Positions 29,901 to 38,742 of a DNA stretch of 64,000 nt are shown here, in pieces. Made by a program: the position numbers and the translations under genes. Under the pieces are notes generated by a model. That model searched no databases and was not told the origin of the DNA. It saw only the letters and a program-made list of their open reading frames with translations. Source of the stretch: Hymenobacter rubidus (GTDB taxonomy: Bacteria > Bacteroidota > Bacteroidia > Cytophagales > Hymenobacteraceae); the NCBI RefSeq assembly GCF_016734815.1, contig NZ_JAERQF010000023.1, forward strand, positions 27,967-91,966, in the 5' to 3' direction. How positions within the stretch are numbered: the stretch's first letter is position 1; each line of letters opens with the position of its first letter.

Positions 29901-32186
29901 TTACGGCAGCAACTCCAGCGCGCCTTCCAGGCGGATGTCATCCGAGGCGCTGCCCACCAGGAGGTTGAACTTGCCGGGCTCGGCCTGCCACTCCAGCTTG
30001 GCGTTGTAGAAGGCGAGCTTGTTTTTGTCGACGGTGAAGGTGATGGTTTGGCTTTCGCCGGGCTTGAGGCTGATTTTGCGAAAGTCCTTGAGCTCTTTGA
30101 GCGGGCGCACGACGGACGACACCAGGTCGCGCACGTAGAGCTGGGTTACTTCCTCGCCGGCTACTTTGCCGGTGTTGGTGATGGTAAAGCTCACCTGCAC
30201 GGCCTCGCCGGCCTGCAGCTGCGGGTGGCTGATTTTCAGGTCCGAATACTTGAAGCTGGTGTAGCTCAGGCCGTGGCCGAACGCGTAGCGCGGCGTGTTG
30301 GGCGCGTCGATGTAGGCCGATTTGTAGCGGATGTCGCCGGGCTTCGTAACGGGGCGGCCGGTGTTGTACTGCTGGTTGTAGGCAATGGGAATCTGGCCCA
30401 CGTTGCGCGGGAAGGTGATGGGCAGCTTGCCGGCCGGGTTGTAGTCGCCGTAGAGCACATCGGCCAGCGCCGTGCCGCCTTCCGAGCCGGGCCACCAGGC
30501 GTAGAGAATGGCGTCGGCCTGCTCGGCAATGGCATCGAACACCAGCGGACGGCCACCAAACACCACCACGGCCACGGGCTTGCCGGTCGCTTTCAGGGCT
30601 TTGAACAGCTCCTCCTGCACGCCGGGCAGGTGAATGTCGGTGCGCGACTTAGCCTCGCCGCTCATGTCCCAGCTTTCGCCCACGGCCATCACCACGACGT
30701 CGGCGTTGCGGGCAGCGGCCACGGCCTGGTCGAAGCCGGCGCGGTTGTCGCCCGAAACCTCGCAGCCCTTGGCGTAGAGCAGCTCGGTGGTCTTACTGGC
30801 GCGCTGGCGCAGGCCGTCGTAGAGCGAGGTAATGCGCGTGGTGTCGGCGTCCACGTTCCAGCTGCCGTTGAGGTCGCGCTTGGCCTTGGCGATGGGGCCG
30901 ATGAGGGCGATGCGGCGGAGCGTTTTGCCCAGGGGCAGCGTGGCGTTGTCGTTCTTCAGCAGTACCAGCGACTTGCGGGCCATCTGGCGGGCGGCGGCGC
31001 GGTTTTGCGGGTCGGCCAGCACCTGCTTTTCGCGCGTTTCGTCCGAGAATCGGTACGGGTCGTCGAACAGGCCCAGCTCGAATTTCTTGCGCAGGATGCG
31101 GCGCACGGCATCATCCACAAGTTCGGTTTTTACCTGGCCGTCCTTCACCAGCTGCGCCAGCTTCTGGTGGTAGACGTCGCTTTCCATGTCCATGTCGGAG
31201 CCAGCCGTGATGGCGCGTTGGGCGGCGTCGGTCTTGTCGGTTGCGTAGCCCCAGTTGGCCATTTCGCCAATGGAGCCCCAGTCGCTCACCACGAAGCCCG
31301 GGTACTGCCACTGGCCTTTCAGAATGTCGCGCTGCAGGTAGCGGTTGCCGGTAGCGGGCACGCCGTTCAGCGCGTTGAATGAGTTCATGAACGTGGCCGC
31401 GCCGGCATCGGCGGCGGCCTTGAAGGGCGGCAGGTAGGTTTCCCAGAGCTGCTGCTCGCTCATGTCCACGGCGTTGTAGTCGCGGCCGGCCAGGGCCGCA
31501 CCGTAGGCCGCGAAGTGCTTGGCGCAGGCCATCACGGCATCGGTGCCGCCCAGCTTCTCGCCCTGAAAGCCCAGCACCCGGGCTTTGGCAACGAGCGAGC
31601 CGAGGTAGGTGTCTTCGCCGGCGCCTTCCATCACGCGGCCCCAGCGCGGGTCGCGGCCAATGTCCACCATCGGCGCGAAGGTCCAGTGAATACCGCTGGC
31701 GGCGGCTTCCCGGGCCGCTACGTGCGCGCCCAGCCGGATGGCGTCGAGGTCCCAGGAAGCAGCTTCGCCCAGCGGAATGGGGAAGGTGGTCTGGTAGCCG
31801 TGAATGACGTCGAGGCTGAACAGCAGCGGGATGTGCAGGCGCGATTTCAGCGCTTCGGCCTGGATTTCGCGGGTGTCCTTCACGCCCTTCACGTTCAGCA
31901 TCGAGCCCACTTGCCCGTTGCGGATGCTGGTGAGCAAGGTGTTTTTGCGGTCGCTGGCCGGGCCAGTCACCTCGCGGCCGGAGTACTGGTTGAGCTGGCC
32001 CACCTTTTCTTCCAGCGTCATCTGGGCCAGCAAGTCGGAGATGCGCCGTTCGATGTCGGCGGGGCTGGTGGCCTTCGCAGCGGCAGTTGCCGGGGCGGGT
32101 TTTTTCTTCTGGGCCAGGGCGGCGGTGCCGGGCAGCAGCCCGAGAAACAGCAGCGGCAGCAGGGGCTTAGGAAACGAGAAATTCAT
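29901..32186 (-). CDS. Glycoside hydrolase family 3 beta-glucosidase (BglX type)
   Basis: 761 residues. Signal peptide MNFSFPKPLLPLLFLGLLPG, cleavage near ALAQ. GH3 N-terminal domain with DLLAQMTLEEKVGQLNQYSG, FAPMVDIGRDPRWGRVMEGA, and nucleophile Asp in GFVVSDWGSIGEM. The C-terminal domain (NDNATLPLGKTLRRIALIGP; VVVFGGRPLVFD) is followed by a fibronectin-type domain (SYTSFKYSDLKIS to the end). Releases terminal beta-linked sugars in the periplasm. The ATG at 32186 is chosen for the signal peptide. A weak LacI-type site lies ~100 bp upstream. Confidence 0.94.
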   Translation of the reverse strand: MNFSFPKPLLPLLFLGLLPGTAALAQKKKPAPATAAAKATSPADIERRISDLLAQMTLEEKVGQLNQYSGREVTGPASDRKNTLLTSIRNGQVGSMLNVKGVKDTREIQAEALKSRLHIPLLFSLDVIHGYQTTFPIPLGEAASWDLDAIRLGAHVAAREAAASGIHWTFAPMVDIGRDPRWGRVMEGAGEDTYLGSLVAKARVLGFQGEKLGGTDAVMACAKHFAAYGAALAGRDYNAVDMSEQQLWETYLPPFKAAADAGAATFMNSFNALNGVPATGNRYLQRDILKGQWQYPGFVVSDWGSIGEMANWGYATDKTDAAQRAITAGSDMDMESDVYHQKLAQLVKDGQVKTELVDDAVRRILRKKFELGLFDDPYRFSDETREKQVLADPQNRAAARQMARKSLVLLKNDNATLPLGKTLRRIALIGPIAKAKRDLNGSWNVDADTTRITSLYDGLRQRASKTTELLYAKGCEVSGDNRAGFDQAVAAARNADVVVMAVGESWDMSGEAKSRTDIHLPGVQEELFKALKATGKPVAVVVFGGRPLVFDAIAEQADAILYAWWPGSEGGTALADVLYGDYNPAGKLPITFPRNVGQIPIAYNQQYNTGRPVTKPGDIRYKSAYIDAPNTPRYAFGHGLSYTSFKYSDLKISHPQLQAGEAVQVSFTITNTGKVAGEEVTQLYVRDLVSSVVRPLKELKDFRKISLKPGESQTITFTVDKNKLAFYNAKLEWQAEPGKFNLLVGSASDDIRLEGALELLP

Positions 32187-32279
32187 TCGAGTGCGGAGAA
32201 AAAGCCAATGGCTTGGCTGGGAAATAAAGTTTGTGCATTCTGGCGACCACCGGCCGCAGCGGCTCCGAACGAGGCCTCG

Positions 32280-32293
32280 GTCAAACGTTCCCA
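32280..32293. promoter_or_regulatory. Weak LacI-type operator match upstream of GH3
   Basis: GTCAAACGTTCCC core; shares CAAACGTT with the sites at 42124 and 50936 but the outer half-sites are degraded. Confidence 0.3.
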
Positions 32294-32408
32294 CCATCAT
32301 CGGGAGGCGTCGTGGGGTTCGGAGCAGCTGCTTTGCGGCCACGGGCCGGGCCGGCGGCCGCCAGATAAGCACAGCGCGCCGGGCCAGCCGGCGGGTAAGT
32401 TTGGGAAG

Positions 32409-33278
32409 CTATTTTTTGCGTTTGGGCTTGAGTTGTAGCTGCTTCATGGCCACTGCGTAGCGCTGCCCCATGAGCCGGGCCGAAACGGCGTTGAAGTGCG
32501 TATGGTCGCCAATGTCGGTAGTGCCCTCGGCCGTGACGTAGCCGTACTGCGCCACCTGCTTGGCGAGCCCGGCCACCGCCTCGTTGAGGCGCACGGCCGA
32601 CTCGTTCACCTGCGCCTGGCCGTCGGCCCTGGGCTTGTTAATCTGATAAGCCGGCAGCTGCCCGGCCACAAACGGCACGCTGGGCGCCTGCAGGTCAGCC
32701 CGCAGCCGCCCAATCAGCGCCTGCAGCTTCGACTGGTACGAAGCGCTTTTCTCGGGCGTGCTGTCCGTCTCGCCCTGGTGCCAGATGATGCCGGCCAGCG
32801 TGCCGGCTTGCAGGGCGGTTTTGGCGCGGGCCAGGGCGTCGTCGTAGGGGTGGGTTTTGGTGCCCTCGAAGTAGGCGCCGGGCGTCCATGCATCAATGCC
32901 GGAGCCGCCCACCGCGCAAGGAATCAGGCCGATGGTCAGGCTCGTGTCCGGTGCGGCCATCAGGCGGCCAAAGGTCAGGCCCGGGCCCACGCCGGCCACG
33001 GTTTTGTCGAAGTGGATGGGGTCTTTGGCTATTTCCCACTGGCCGGCGGGGTTCAGGCGCAGCACGTGGCGGTTGGGCACAGTATCCTGGGCTTCCACGG
33101 CGCCGCGCCCGGCCATGTTTGACTGGCCGATGAGCAGGTAGAGCTGAAATTTCTCCTTGCGGACGGGTGGGTTTATTACCTGGCGCAAGCGGGGCTTCAG
33201 GACTTGCGCCCGCAGGCCGGCCGCTGGCAGCAGGGCCAGGAGCAGGAGGGATAATAGGGGCACAAGATGGGTTATCAT
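32409..33278 (-). CDS. Secreted SASA/CE6-like carbohydrate acetylesterase
   Basis: 289 residues. Signal peptide MITHLVPLLSLLLLALLPAA, cleavage near LRAQ. SGNH-like fold with YLLIGQSNMAGRG (nucleophile Ser), GVGPGLTFGR, IPCAVGGSGIDAW, and IIWHQGETDS; the catalytic His is in DHTHFNAVSARLMGQRYA. This is the SASA domain of sialate O-acetylesterases and CE6 acetylxylan esterases. Removes acetyl groups from glycans; substrate inferred only from the locus. The ATG at 33278 is chosen. C-terminus very basic (KPKRKK). Confidence 0.88.
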   Translation of the reverse strand: MITHLVPLLSLLLLALLPAAGLRAQVLKPRLRQVINPPVRKEKFQLYLLIGQSNMAGRGAVEAQDTVPNRHVLRLNPAGQWEIAKDPIHFDKTVAGVGPGLTFGRLMAAPDTSLTIGLIPCAVGGSGIDAWTPGAYFEGTKTHPYDDALARAKTALQAGTLAGIIWHQGETDSTPEKSASYQSKLQALIGRLRADLQAPSVPFVAGQLPAYQINKPRADGQAQVNESAVRLNEAVAGLAKQVAQYGYVTAEGTTDIGDHTHFNAVSARLMGQRYAVAMKQLQLKPKRKK

Positions 33279-33296
33279 TTTAGCTTTTGTTAATCT

Positions 33297-33394
33297 GAAC
33301 GTCATGCAGAGCGCAGCGAAGCATCTCGCGTGTGGTAGTAGCCCAATCGTGAAGACGAGGCCGAGCGAGATGCTTCGCTGCGCTCTGCATGACG
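33297..33394. repeat. Type-1 palindromic intergenic element, copy 8
   Basis: About 98 bp; GAACGTCATGCAGAGCGCAG ... CTGCGCTCTGCATGAC. Lies 6 bp from the stop of the agarase-like gene and upstream of the esterase start. Confidence 0.87.
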
Positions 33395-33400
33395 GACTAC

Positions 33401-34966
33401 TTACATCGGTGGCCTTTGGTCGAAAAAATCAGCCAGGTGGTACATCTGTTGGTTCAGCTCGCGCATCTGGTCGAGCAGGGGCGTGTAGGGCTCCAGGTTG
33501 TTGTCCACGATGCCTTTGTTGGCGTTGGTATTTGAGGGCTCGGCGCCCACCAGCGTGGGGTCGTTGTCCTGGTATTTGAACCAGTGCCAGCCTACGCAAT
33601 TCTTCGATTCGAGCAAGCCCAGCGTGAAATTCTGGTAGAAGCGGCCCCGGTCGGCCTGGGTCTTCACCACCCAGCCGGCGCCGGCGGTGTTGGCCAGGCC
33701 GGGGGCATCCTCGCCCTTCACGTACCACTCGGTCACGATGAACGGCTTGCCCGAAATTTGCTCCCAGTCGCGCACCCACTGCTTCTCGGGCGTCCAGTTG
33801 TTGTAGTAGTTGATGCTGATGGCATCGAGGTACTTCCCGGCCACGCGCATCAGCTCGGGGTAGTAGCGCTGGGCGCCGTGGAAGCGGCAGCCGATGTACA
33901 GGTGGTTGGGGTCGTACTTTTTCAGGGCCGTGGCCACGATGGAGAAGTAGCGGTCGGCCGCATAGGCCAGGAAATCCATTCGGTTCTGGTCCGTAATGGT
34001 TTCGAGGGTGATGCTGCGCTCGTCGGCCCACTTCTTGGCCGCCTGGTAGCCGGGCTCGGCGGGGGGCAGCTTCAGGTAACCGTCGAGGTTTTTGCGCAGC
34101 AGCGGCATCTCGTTGTCGGAGAAATAGCCGAAGAGGTTCTTGTCCTTCCGGTTCGCGGCCAGGGCTTTGGCCCGCTCCTCCACGTACTCCTGAAAGCCGG
34201 GGTCAAAGGTGAAAATCACGTCGTTGGGGTAGCCCTTGTGGCCGGGCTGCACGTAGGTGCCGCCGCGCTTGCTGCCGTAGCCGCTCATCAAATCGAGGTT
34301 GATGGTGTAGGCCAGCGGCTGGTCGGCCCTGGCGTTCTCGGCCTGAATTTCCTTGGTGGCCGACCACGCGCCCGCGCCATTGAAGCCGTTGGCGAAGAAG
34401 AACTTGCGGGTGGCCGTCATCCAGCCAGCCATGTCCTTATACTTGTTCTTCAGCGCCTGCTGGGTGCGCTCCGAGCGGCCGGGCTGCACGTCGTTCGGGG
34501 CGTTGTGCAGGAAATAGTAGCCGTCGGGGTCCACGGCCCACCAGCGCCCGCTTATTTTCTCCACGCGGAAAAAGCCGGTGGCCTTGGTTTTCCTGTCGAG
34601 CCGCCCGCCGTACTTGTCCAGCTTGATGGTGGCAGGCTTGAAGCCCTGCAGCGTAGCAATGGTGCGGGTGGGGTAGTTCTTATACTCCGAAAAGCCGGCT
34701 TTGCCGTCAATCTGGGAGTTGTTAATGGTCTTTTTGGCGGCCACGCGCAGGGTGTATTCGGCGCTGTCGCGGGAGGCGGTTTGGGCGTGGGCGGTGAGGG
34801 TGAGGCCGAGGAATGCCAGCGTCAGCAGGCGGCTCACCTCACCCCCCGGCCCCCCCTCCCGCGGAGAGGGGGGGTGTTCAACGATTCTCGCGCTTGGCTC
34901 CCCCTCTCCGCGGGAGAGGGAGCCGGGGGGTGAGGTTGATAGTTGGCGGTTCCAGTTCGTCATCAT
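33401..34966 (-). CDS. Agarase-like glycoside hydrolase (clan A) with repeat-derived N-terminal insertion
   Basis: 521 residues from ATG 34966. The catalytic barrel (~110-520) has WWAVDPDGYYFLHNAPNDV, acid/base Glu in LFGYFSDNEMPLL and nucleophile Glu in PFIVTEWYVKG, with INYYNNW; it resembles GH50-type agarases, though the exact family is uncertain. The start overlaps the stop of the upstream GH2 gene as ATGA. Residues ~11-43 are encoded by a type-2 repeat (Pro/Gly/Glu-rich) and split the signal peptide: MMTNWNRQLS, insert, then SRLLTLAFLGLTLTAHAQ. A GTG at 34837 could start translation after the repeat and give a clean signal peptide. Confidence 0.83.
   Translation of the reverse strand: MMTNWNRQLSTSPPGSLSRGEGEPSARIVEHPPSPREGGPGGEVSRLLTLAFLGLTLTAHAQTASRDSAEYTLRVAAKKTINNSQIDGKAGFSEYKNYPTRTIATLQGFKPATIKLDKYGGRLDRKTKATGFFRVEKISGRWWAVDPDGYYFLHNAPNDVQPGRSERTQQALKNKYKDMAGWMTATRKFFFANGFNGAGAWSATKEIQAENARADQPLAYTINLDLMSGYGSKRGGTYVQPGHKGYPNDVIFTFDPGFQEYVEERAKALAANRKDKNLFGYFSDNEMPLLRKNLDGYLKLPPAEPGYQAAKKWADERSITLETITDQNRMDFLAYAADRYFSIVATALKKYDPNHLYIGCRFHGAQRYYPELMRVAGKYLDAISINYYNNWTPEKQWVRDWEQISGKPFIVTEWYVKGEDAPGLANTAGAGWVVKTQADRGRFYQNFTLGLLESKNCVGWHWFKYQDNDPTLVGAEPSNTNANKGIVDNNLEPYTPLLDQMRELNQQMYHLADFFDQRPPM
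34837..34935. repeat. Type-2 palindromic element, copy 2, inside a coding sequence
   Basis: 99 bp. Arms CCTCACCCCCCGGCCCCCCT and its near-complement AGGGAGCCGGGGGGTGAGG, centre with GTGTTCAACGATT. Same family as 28714-28884. Its length (33 codons) keeps the surrounding frame open. Confidence 0.88.
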
Positions 34967-36834
34967 TTCCCGTTATCATACTTAGCTGCCTGCTGCCGGT
35001 AATATTCCTGTAGCACGAAAAATGCTTTCTTCTTCACACCTGTGCTCGAAATCAAGCCTTTGCGGTTGAAACCGTTCTGGTACACCGGGTGCTGGCGGCG
35101 GGTGGCGCGGAAGTCGGCCAGAATCCAGGGCGTCATGCCGCGCAGGCCCTTGATGGTGCTCAGCATCTTGAGCTGGTTTTGGTACAGTGCTTCCTGGTAT
35201 TCTTCGCTCCAGCGGGTGTCGGCGTCGCCGTGGTAGCCGCCCAGCGCGTCGCCGCCAAACTCGCTGATGGTGACGGGCTTGTTGTACTTGATGTCGAAGG
35301 TGTACTTGGTGATTTCGCTGGGCTTGCCGCCCCAGTACCAGCCAGCGTACTCGTTGAAGCTGGTCAGGTCCAGCGACTCGCCCAGCGGGTCGTCCACGTG
35401 AATCACGTTGTCCGGGGTGCGGTGCAGCTCCAGGGCGGCCGAAATCAGGCGGGTATCGTCGAGGCTGCGGGCTTTTTGGGCCAGGCTGCTCATGAACTTC
35501 AGGCGCGGGTCGCTCAGCGGGGTTTCGTTGCCGATGCTCCACACCACGATGCTGGCCCGGTTTTTTCCCATCGAAATCAGGTCCGAGAGCTGGGTTTCGG
35601 CGTTTTGGTAGGTGGGCTGGTTTTGCCAGGCAATGGTCCAGTACACCGGCACTTCGGCCCACACGAGCAGGCCCATTTCGTCGGCCAGCTTCAGCATGGT
35701 TTCGTTGTGCGGGTAGTGAGCCAGGCGCACGTAGTTGCAGCCCAGCTCTTTGGCCCAGGTGAGCAGCATGCGCAGGTCGCCCTCGCCGCGCGCCCGGCCG
35801 GGGATGAGCGGGTTTTCATCGTGAATGGAAATGCCGCGCATGAATGTGGATTTGCCGTTTAGCAGAATGTCCTGCCCGCGCGTCTCGATGGTGCGGAAGC
35901 CGATGCGGTCCTGCACTGTCTCGCCGCCATTCGTGAGCGTCACGGCATAGAGCTTGGGGCTCAGCGGCGACCACAGCTGCAGCTTTTTGGCGGGGATGCT
36001 GAAGGTGGCGCGGCCCTCGGCGTCGGTTTTCAGGGTGTGCTTGATGCCAGCTTCGGCGATGTTCAGCGTCACGGTCTGGCCGCTTTTGCCGGCGCCGTCC
36101 AGCTGCACGTAGCCGGCCAGCTGGCTCCGGTTGCCCTTGGCCAGCTGCACCTTGTAGTCGGTGATGAACGTCTCGGCCGCTTCGGCAATGAACACGTCGC
36201 GGGTGATGCCGCCGTAGTTCCACCAGTCGGTGTTGATGGTGGGCACGGCCTCCAGGTGGCGGGTGTTGTCGGCCTTCACCACCACGAAGTTCTCGCCGCT
36301 GGGGTTGAGCTTGCCGGTCACCTCGTATTGGATGGGGGTGAAGCCCCCCTGGTGCATGCCCAGCTTCTTGCCGTTGAGGTAGATGTGCGACTCGTAGTTG
36401 ATGGCTCCGAAGTAGAGGAAATAGCGCTTGCCGACCGCGGGCGTCAGTCTGAAGCTCTTTTTCAGCCAAATGGTGCCTTCGTAGTACAGCAGCTTGGGGT
36501 CCTGCGAGTTCCAGTCGCCGGGCACCTGCATCGCGGCCGAGTGGTCGAAGTCGTACTCAATCAACTCGGGCTCCTGCGGGCTGCTGGGTTTGGCGTTGTC
36601 GTAGTAGCCGCCCTTGCCGGTGGCCGACTTGTCAAACGCCTCGCGGCGGTAGTCATAAAAGCCGTTTTCGTAGGGGTCAATGATGTAGTTCCAACTGCCA
36701 TTTAGGCTGAGCATGCGGCGGGCCGGGGCGTTCTGAATCAGGCTGGTTTGGGCGCGGGCCGCCGGCGCGGTGAAGAAGCCGACGACGCCCAGCAAGGCCG
36801 CCAGCAGCATCTTCAACGGGTTGGGAAAGGTCAT
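34963..36834 (-). CDS. Glycoside hydrolase family 2 (beta-glucuronidase/beta-galactosidase type)
   Basis: 623 residues. Signal peptide MTFPNPLKMLLAALLGVVGF, cleavage near ARAQ. Sugar-binding domain (LNGSWNYIIDPYENGFYDYR; WLKKSFRL), an immunoglobulin-like domain, and a TIM barrel with acid/base Glu in VVWSIGNETPLSD and nucleophile Glu in VTISEFGGDAL. The conserved ISIHDENP, VRLAHYPHNE and WAEVPVYW blocks are close to beta-glucuronidases, which fits the uronate genes downstream. The stop overlaps the next start by 4 bp, so the two glycosidases are translationally coupled. Confidence 0.92.
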   Translation of the reverse strand: MTFPNPLKMLLAALLGVVGFFTAPAARAQTSLIQNAPARRMLSLNGSWNYIIDPYENGFYDYRREAFDKSATGKGGYYDNAKPSSPQEPELIEYDFDHSAAMQVPGDWNSQDPKLLYYEGTIWLKKSFRLTPAVGKRYFLYFGAINYESHIYLNGKKLGMHQGGFTPIQYEVTGKLNPSGENFVVVKADNTRHLEAVPTINTDWWNYGGITRDVFIAEAAETFITDYKVQLAKGNRSQLAGYVQLDGAGKSGQTVTLNIAEAGIKHTLKTDAEGRATFSIPAKKLQLWSPLSPKLYAVTLTNGGETVQDRIGFRTIETRGQDILLNGKSTFMRGISIHDENPLIPGRARGEGDLRMLLTWAKELGCNYVRLAHYPHNETMLKLADEMGLLVWAEVPVYWTIAWQNQPTYQNAETQLSDLISMGKNRASIVVWSIGNETPLSDPRLKFMSSLAQKARSLDDTRLISAALELHRTPDNVIHVDDPLGESLDLTSFNEYAGWYWGGKPSEITKYTFDIKYNKPVTISEFGGDALGGYHGDADTRWSEEYQEALYQNQLKMLSTIKGLRGMTPWILADFRATRRQHPVYQNGFNRKGLISSTGVKKKAFFVLQEYYRQQAAKYDNGK

Positions 36835-36880
36835 GTTCGGACTGAAAGGGGAAAAAGAAAGCCAGCAACAAAGGGGAAAA

Positions 36881-36987
36881 GAACGTCATGCCGAGCGCAG
36901 CCGAGGCATCTCGCGTGTGGTAGTAATTCAATCGAATGGGTTTACTGCTGCACGCGAGATGCCTCGGCTGCGCTCGGCATGACGTTC
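36881..36987. repeat. Type-1 palindromic intergenic element, copy 9
   Basis: About 107 bp between susD and the GH2 gene. Its ~45-bp centre is the exact reverse complement of the centres of the copies at 43290 and 45151. Confidence 0.9.
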
Positions 36988-37007
36988 TTTTTTCTCCCTC
37001 TGGCCTA

Positions 37008-38531
37008 TTAGTAACCCGGGTTTTGCGTGATAATCGGGTTGGTCTGGATTTCCTGAATCGGAATGGGGAACAGCAGCTGGTGCTTATCCGGATTGAGTTG
37101 AATAGGGGCGCCCGCCGTGCCGCCGTTGCTCCGAATGTTGTACTTGGTGAAGTGAGCATTCATCACGTCGTAGGCGCGGCCCGTGCGCACGAGGTCGAAC
37201 CAGCGGTGGCCTTCCATGTTGAGCTCCAGGCGGCGCTCGTTTTCGATGGCGAGGCGCAGCGTGGCCTGGTCCAGCGTGGTGGCCAGGCCGGTGAGGCCGG
37301 CGCGCACGCGGGTGCGGTTCACGTAAGGCACCGCTTCGGCGGGGCGGTTCAGCTCGTTCAGCACTTCGGCGTACATGAGCAGCACGTCGGCGAAGCGCAG
37401 CACAATCCAGTCATTGTCCGCGTCGCTAACCGTGGTGGGCGTATCGAAGTATTTTTTGGTGTAGTACACCGAGGCGCCGCCCACCGTCACGGGGCCGCCC
37501 AGCTCGGCGTTGTAGCGCGTGTCGGCCGCGCCGCTGGCCGTGAAGGCATCCACCAGGTCCTTGCGCACCGAGTTGTACTGGAAGCCCTGGCCGCCGCCGG
37601 CTTGCGCCGCCAGCGGGGCGAAGTAGTTGGTGAACGGGCTGCCCGTGCCAAAGCCGCCTTTCGAGTAGCGCACGGCGAAGATGATTTCGGCGTTCAGCTC
37701 GTTGGAAATCGCGAAAATGTCGGCGTAGTTGGGCAGCAGGCGGTAGTTGGTCGCGTTGTCGTAGTCCGTCAGGAAGGACTGTAGCGTGGCCTGCGCCTCG
37801 GGGTATTTTTTCTCGGTGAGGTACACTTTGGCCAGCAGCGCGCGGGCGGCGCCCTTGGTGGCGCGGCCGGGGTTGGCGTTGGCCAACACCGACGTGGTGG
37901 TGGGGTACACGTTGGGCAGGTCGGCGGCGGCCTCGGTCAGGTCCTTCTCAATCTGGGCGTACACGTCGGCCACGGGCTTGCGGCCGTAGGTGTAGGCGTC
38001 GGCCACGGTGGAAATTTCGGTGGTCACCAGCGGAATATCGCCCCATATCTGCACGGCGTTGAAGTATTCCAGCGCCCGGATAAACTTCATTTCCGCGATG
38101 TAGCGGTTGCGCAGGGCGGTGGTGAGCTTCACGCCCGGCGCCCGGCTGATGATGATGTTGCAGCGGGCAATGCCGCGGTAGGTCACCGTCCACTGGCTTT
38201 GCAGGCGGCCATTGGCCGAGGTGATGCTGAAGTAGTCGAACTCGCCCAAGCCCTGGCCTTCCACCACGGCCTGGCTGTTGTCGGAGGGGACTTCCGAGAA
38301 CACGAACAGGCCAATGTTGCTGCCGGCCTTGCCGTAGATATCCTGCAAGGACGAATACGCGGCCGTGACGCCGGTAGCAATGCTGGAAGAGTCCTGGTAG
38401 GTTTCCGACGTGGGAATGCGGGTGGGGTCGTTGAGGTCGATGAAATCCTTCTGGCAGGAAGTGGTGCCCAAAAAGGCCGAGCCCAGCAAGGCGGCGAAAC
38501 CTGCGCCGGTGAGTATTTTTTTGAAAGTCAT
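37008..38531 (-). CDS. RagB/SusD family nutrient-binding outer membrane lipoprotein
   Basis: 507 residues. Lipoprotein signal with Cys at 26 (FLGTTSCQKD). The SusD start FIDLNDPTRIPTSETYQDSS and the C-terminal RagB block NELNRPAEAVPYVNRTRVRA, LRLAIENERRLELNMEGHRW, FDLVRTGRA and LLFPIPIQEIQTNP are all present. The surface lid that binds glycan over the SusC channel encoded upstream. Same strand as susC, 209 bp apart, with a nested repeat between them. Confidence 0.96.
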   Translation of the reverse strand: MTFKKILTGAGFAALLGSAFLGTTSCQKDFIDLNDPTRIPTSETYQDSSSIATGVTAAYSSLQDIYGKAGSNIGLFVFSEVPSDNSQAVVEGQGLGEFDYFSITSANGRLQSQWTVTYRGIARCNIIISRAPGVKLTTALRNRYIAEMKFIRALEYFNAVQIWGDIPLVTTEISTVADAYTYGRKPVADVYAQIEKDLTEAAADLPNVYPTTTSVLANANPGRATKGAARALLAKVYLTEKKYPEAQATLQSFLTDYDNATNYRLLPNYADIFAISNELNAEIIFAVRYSKGGFGTGSPFTNYFAPLAAQAGGGQGFQYNSVRKDLVDAFTASGAADTRYNAELGGPVTVGGASVYYTKKYFDTPTTVSDADNDWIVLRFADVLLMYAEVLNELNRPAEAVPYVNRTRVRAGLTGLATTLDQATLRLAIENERRLELNMEGHRWFDLVRTGRAYDVMNAHFTKYNIRSNGGTAGAPIQLNPDKHQLLFPIPIQEIQTNPIITQNPGY

Positions 38532-38570
38532 GGTGGGGATGATTCAGGGGGTGAAAAGTGTCAATTATCA

Positions 38571-38742
38571 GAACGTCATGTTGGGATAAGAACGGTCATG
38601 CTGAAACGGTCATGCAGAGCGCAGCGAAGCATCTTTACCTCGATACTAAATCTGATTACTGCTGCGGTAAAGATGCTTCGCTGCGCTCTGCATGACCGTT
38701 TCAGCATAGCCGTTCTCATGGCCGTTCTATAGTTGACGTTCT
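38571..38742. repeat. Type-1 palindromic elements, copy 10, nested inside a further palindrome
   Basis: The core element (38603-38701, GGTCATGCAGAGCGCAGCGA and complement) is perfectly paired. It is flanked by further paired ends: GAACGTCA at 38571 with TGACGTTC at 38734, and AACGGTCATGCTGAAAC with GTTTCAGCATAGCCGTT. Layers of ends suggest insertion of one copy into another. It lies between susC and susD. Confidence 0.82.
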
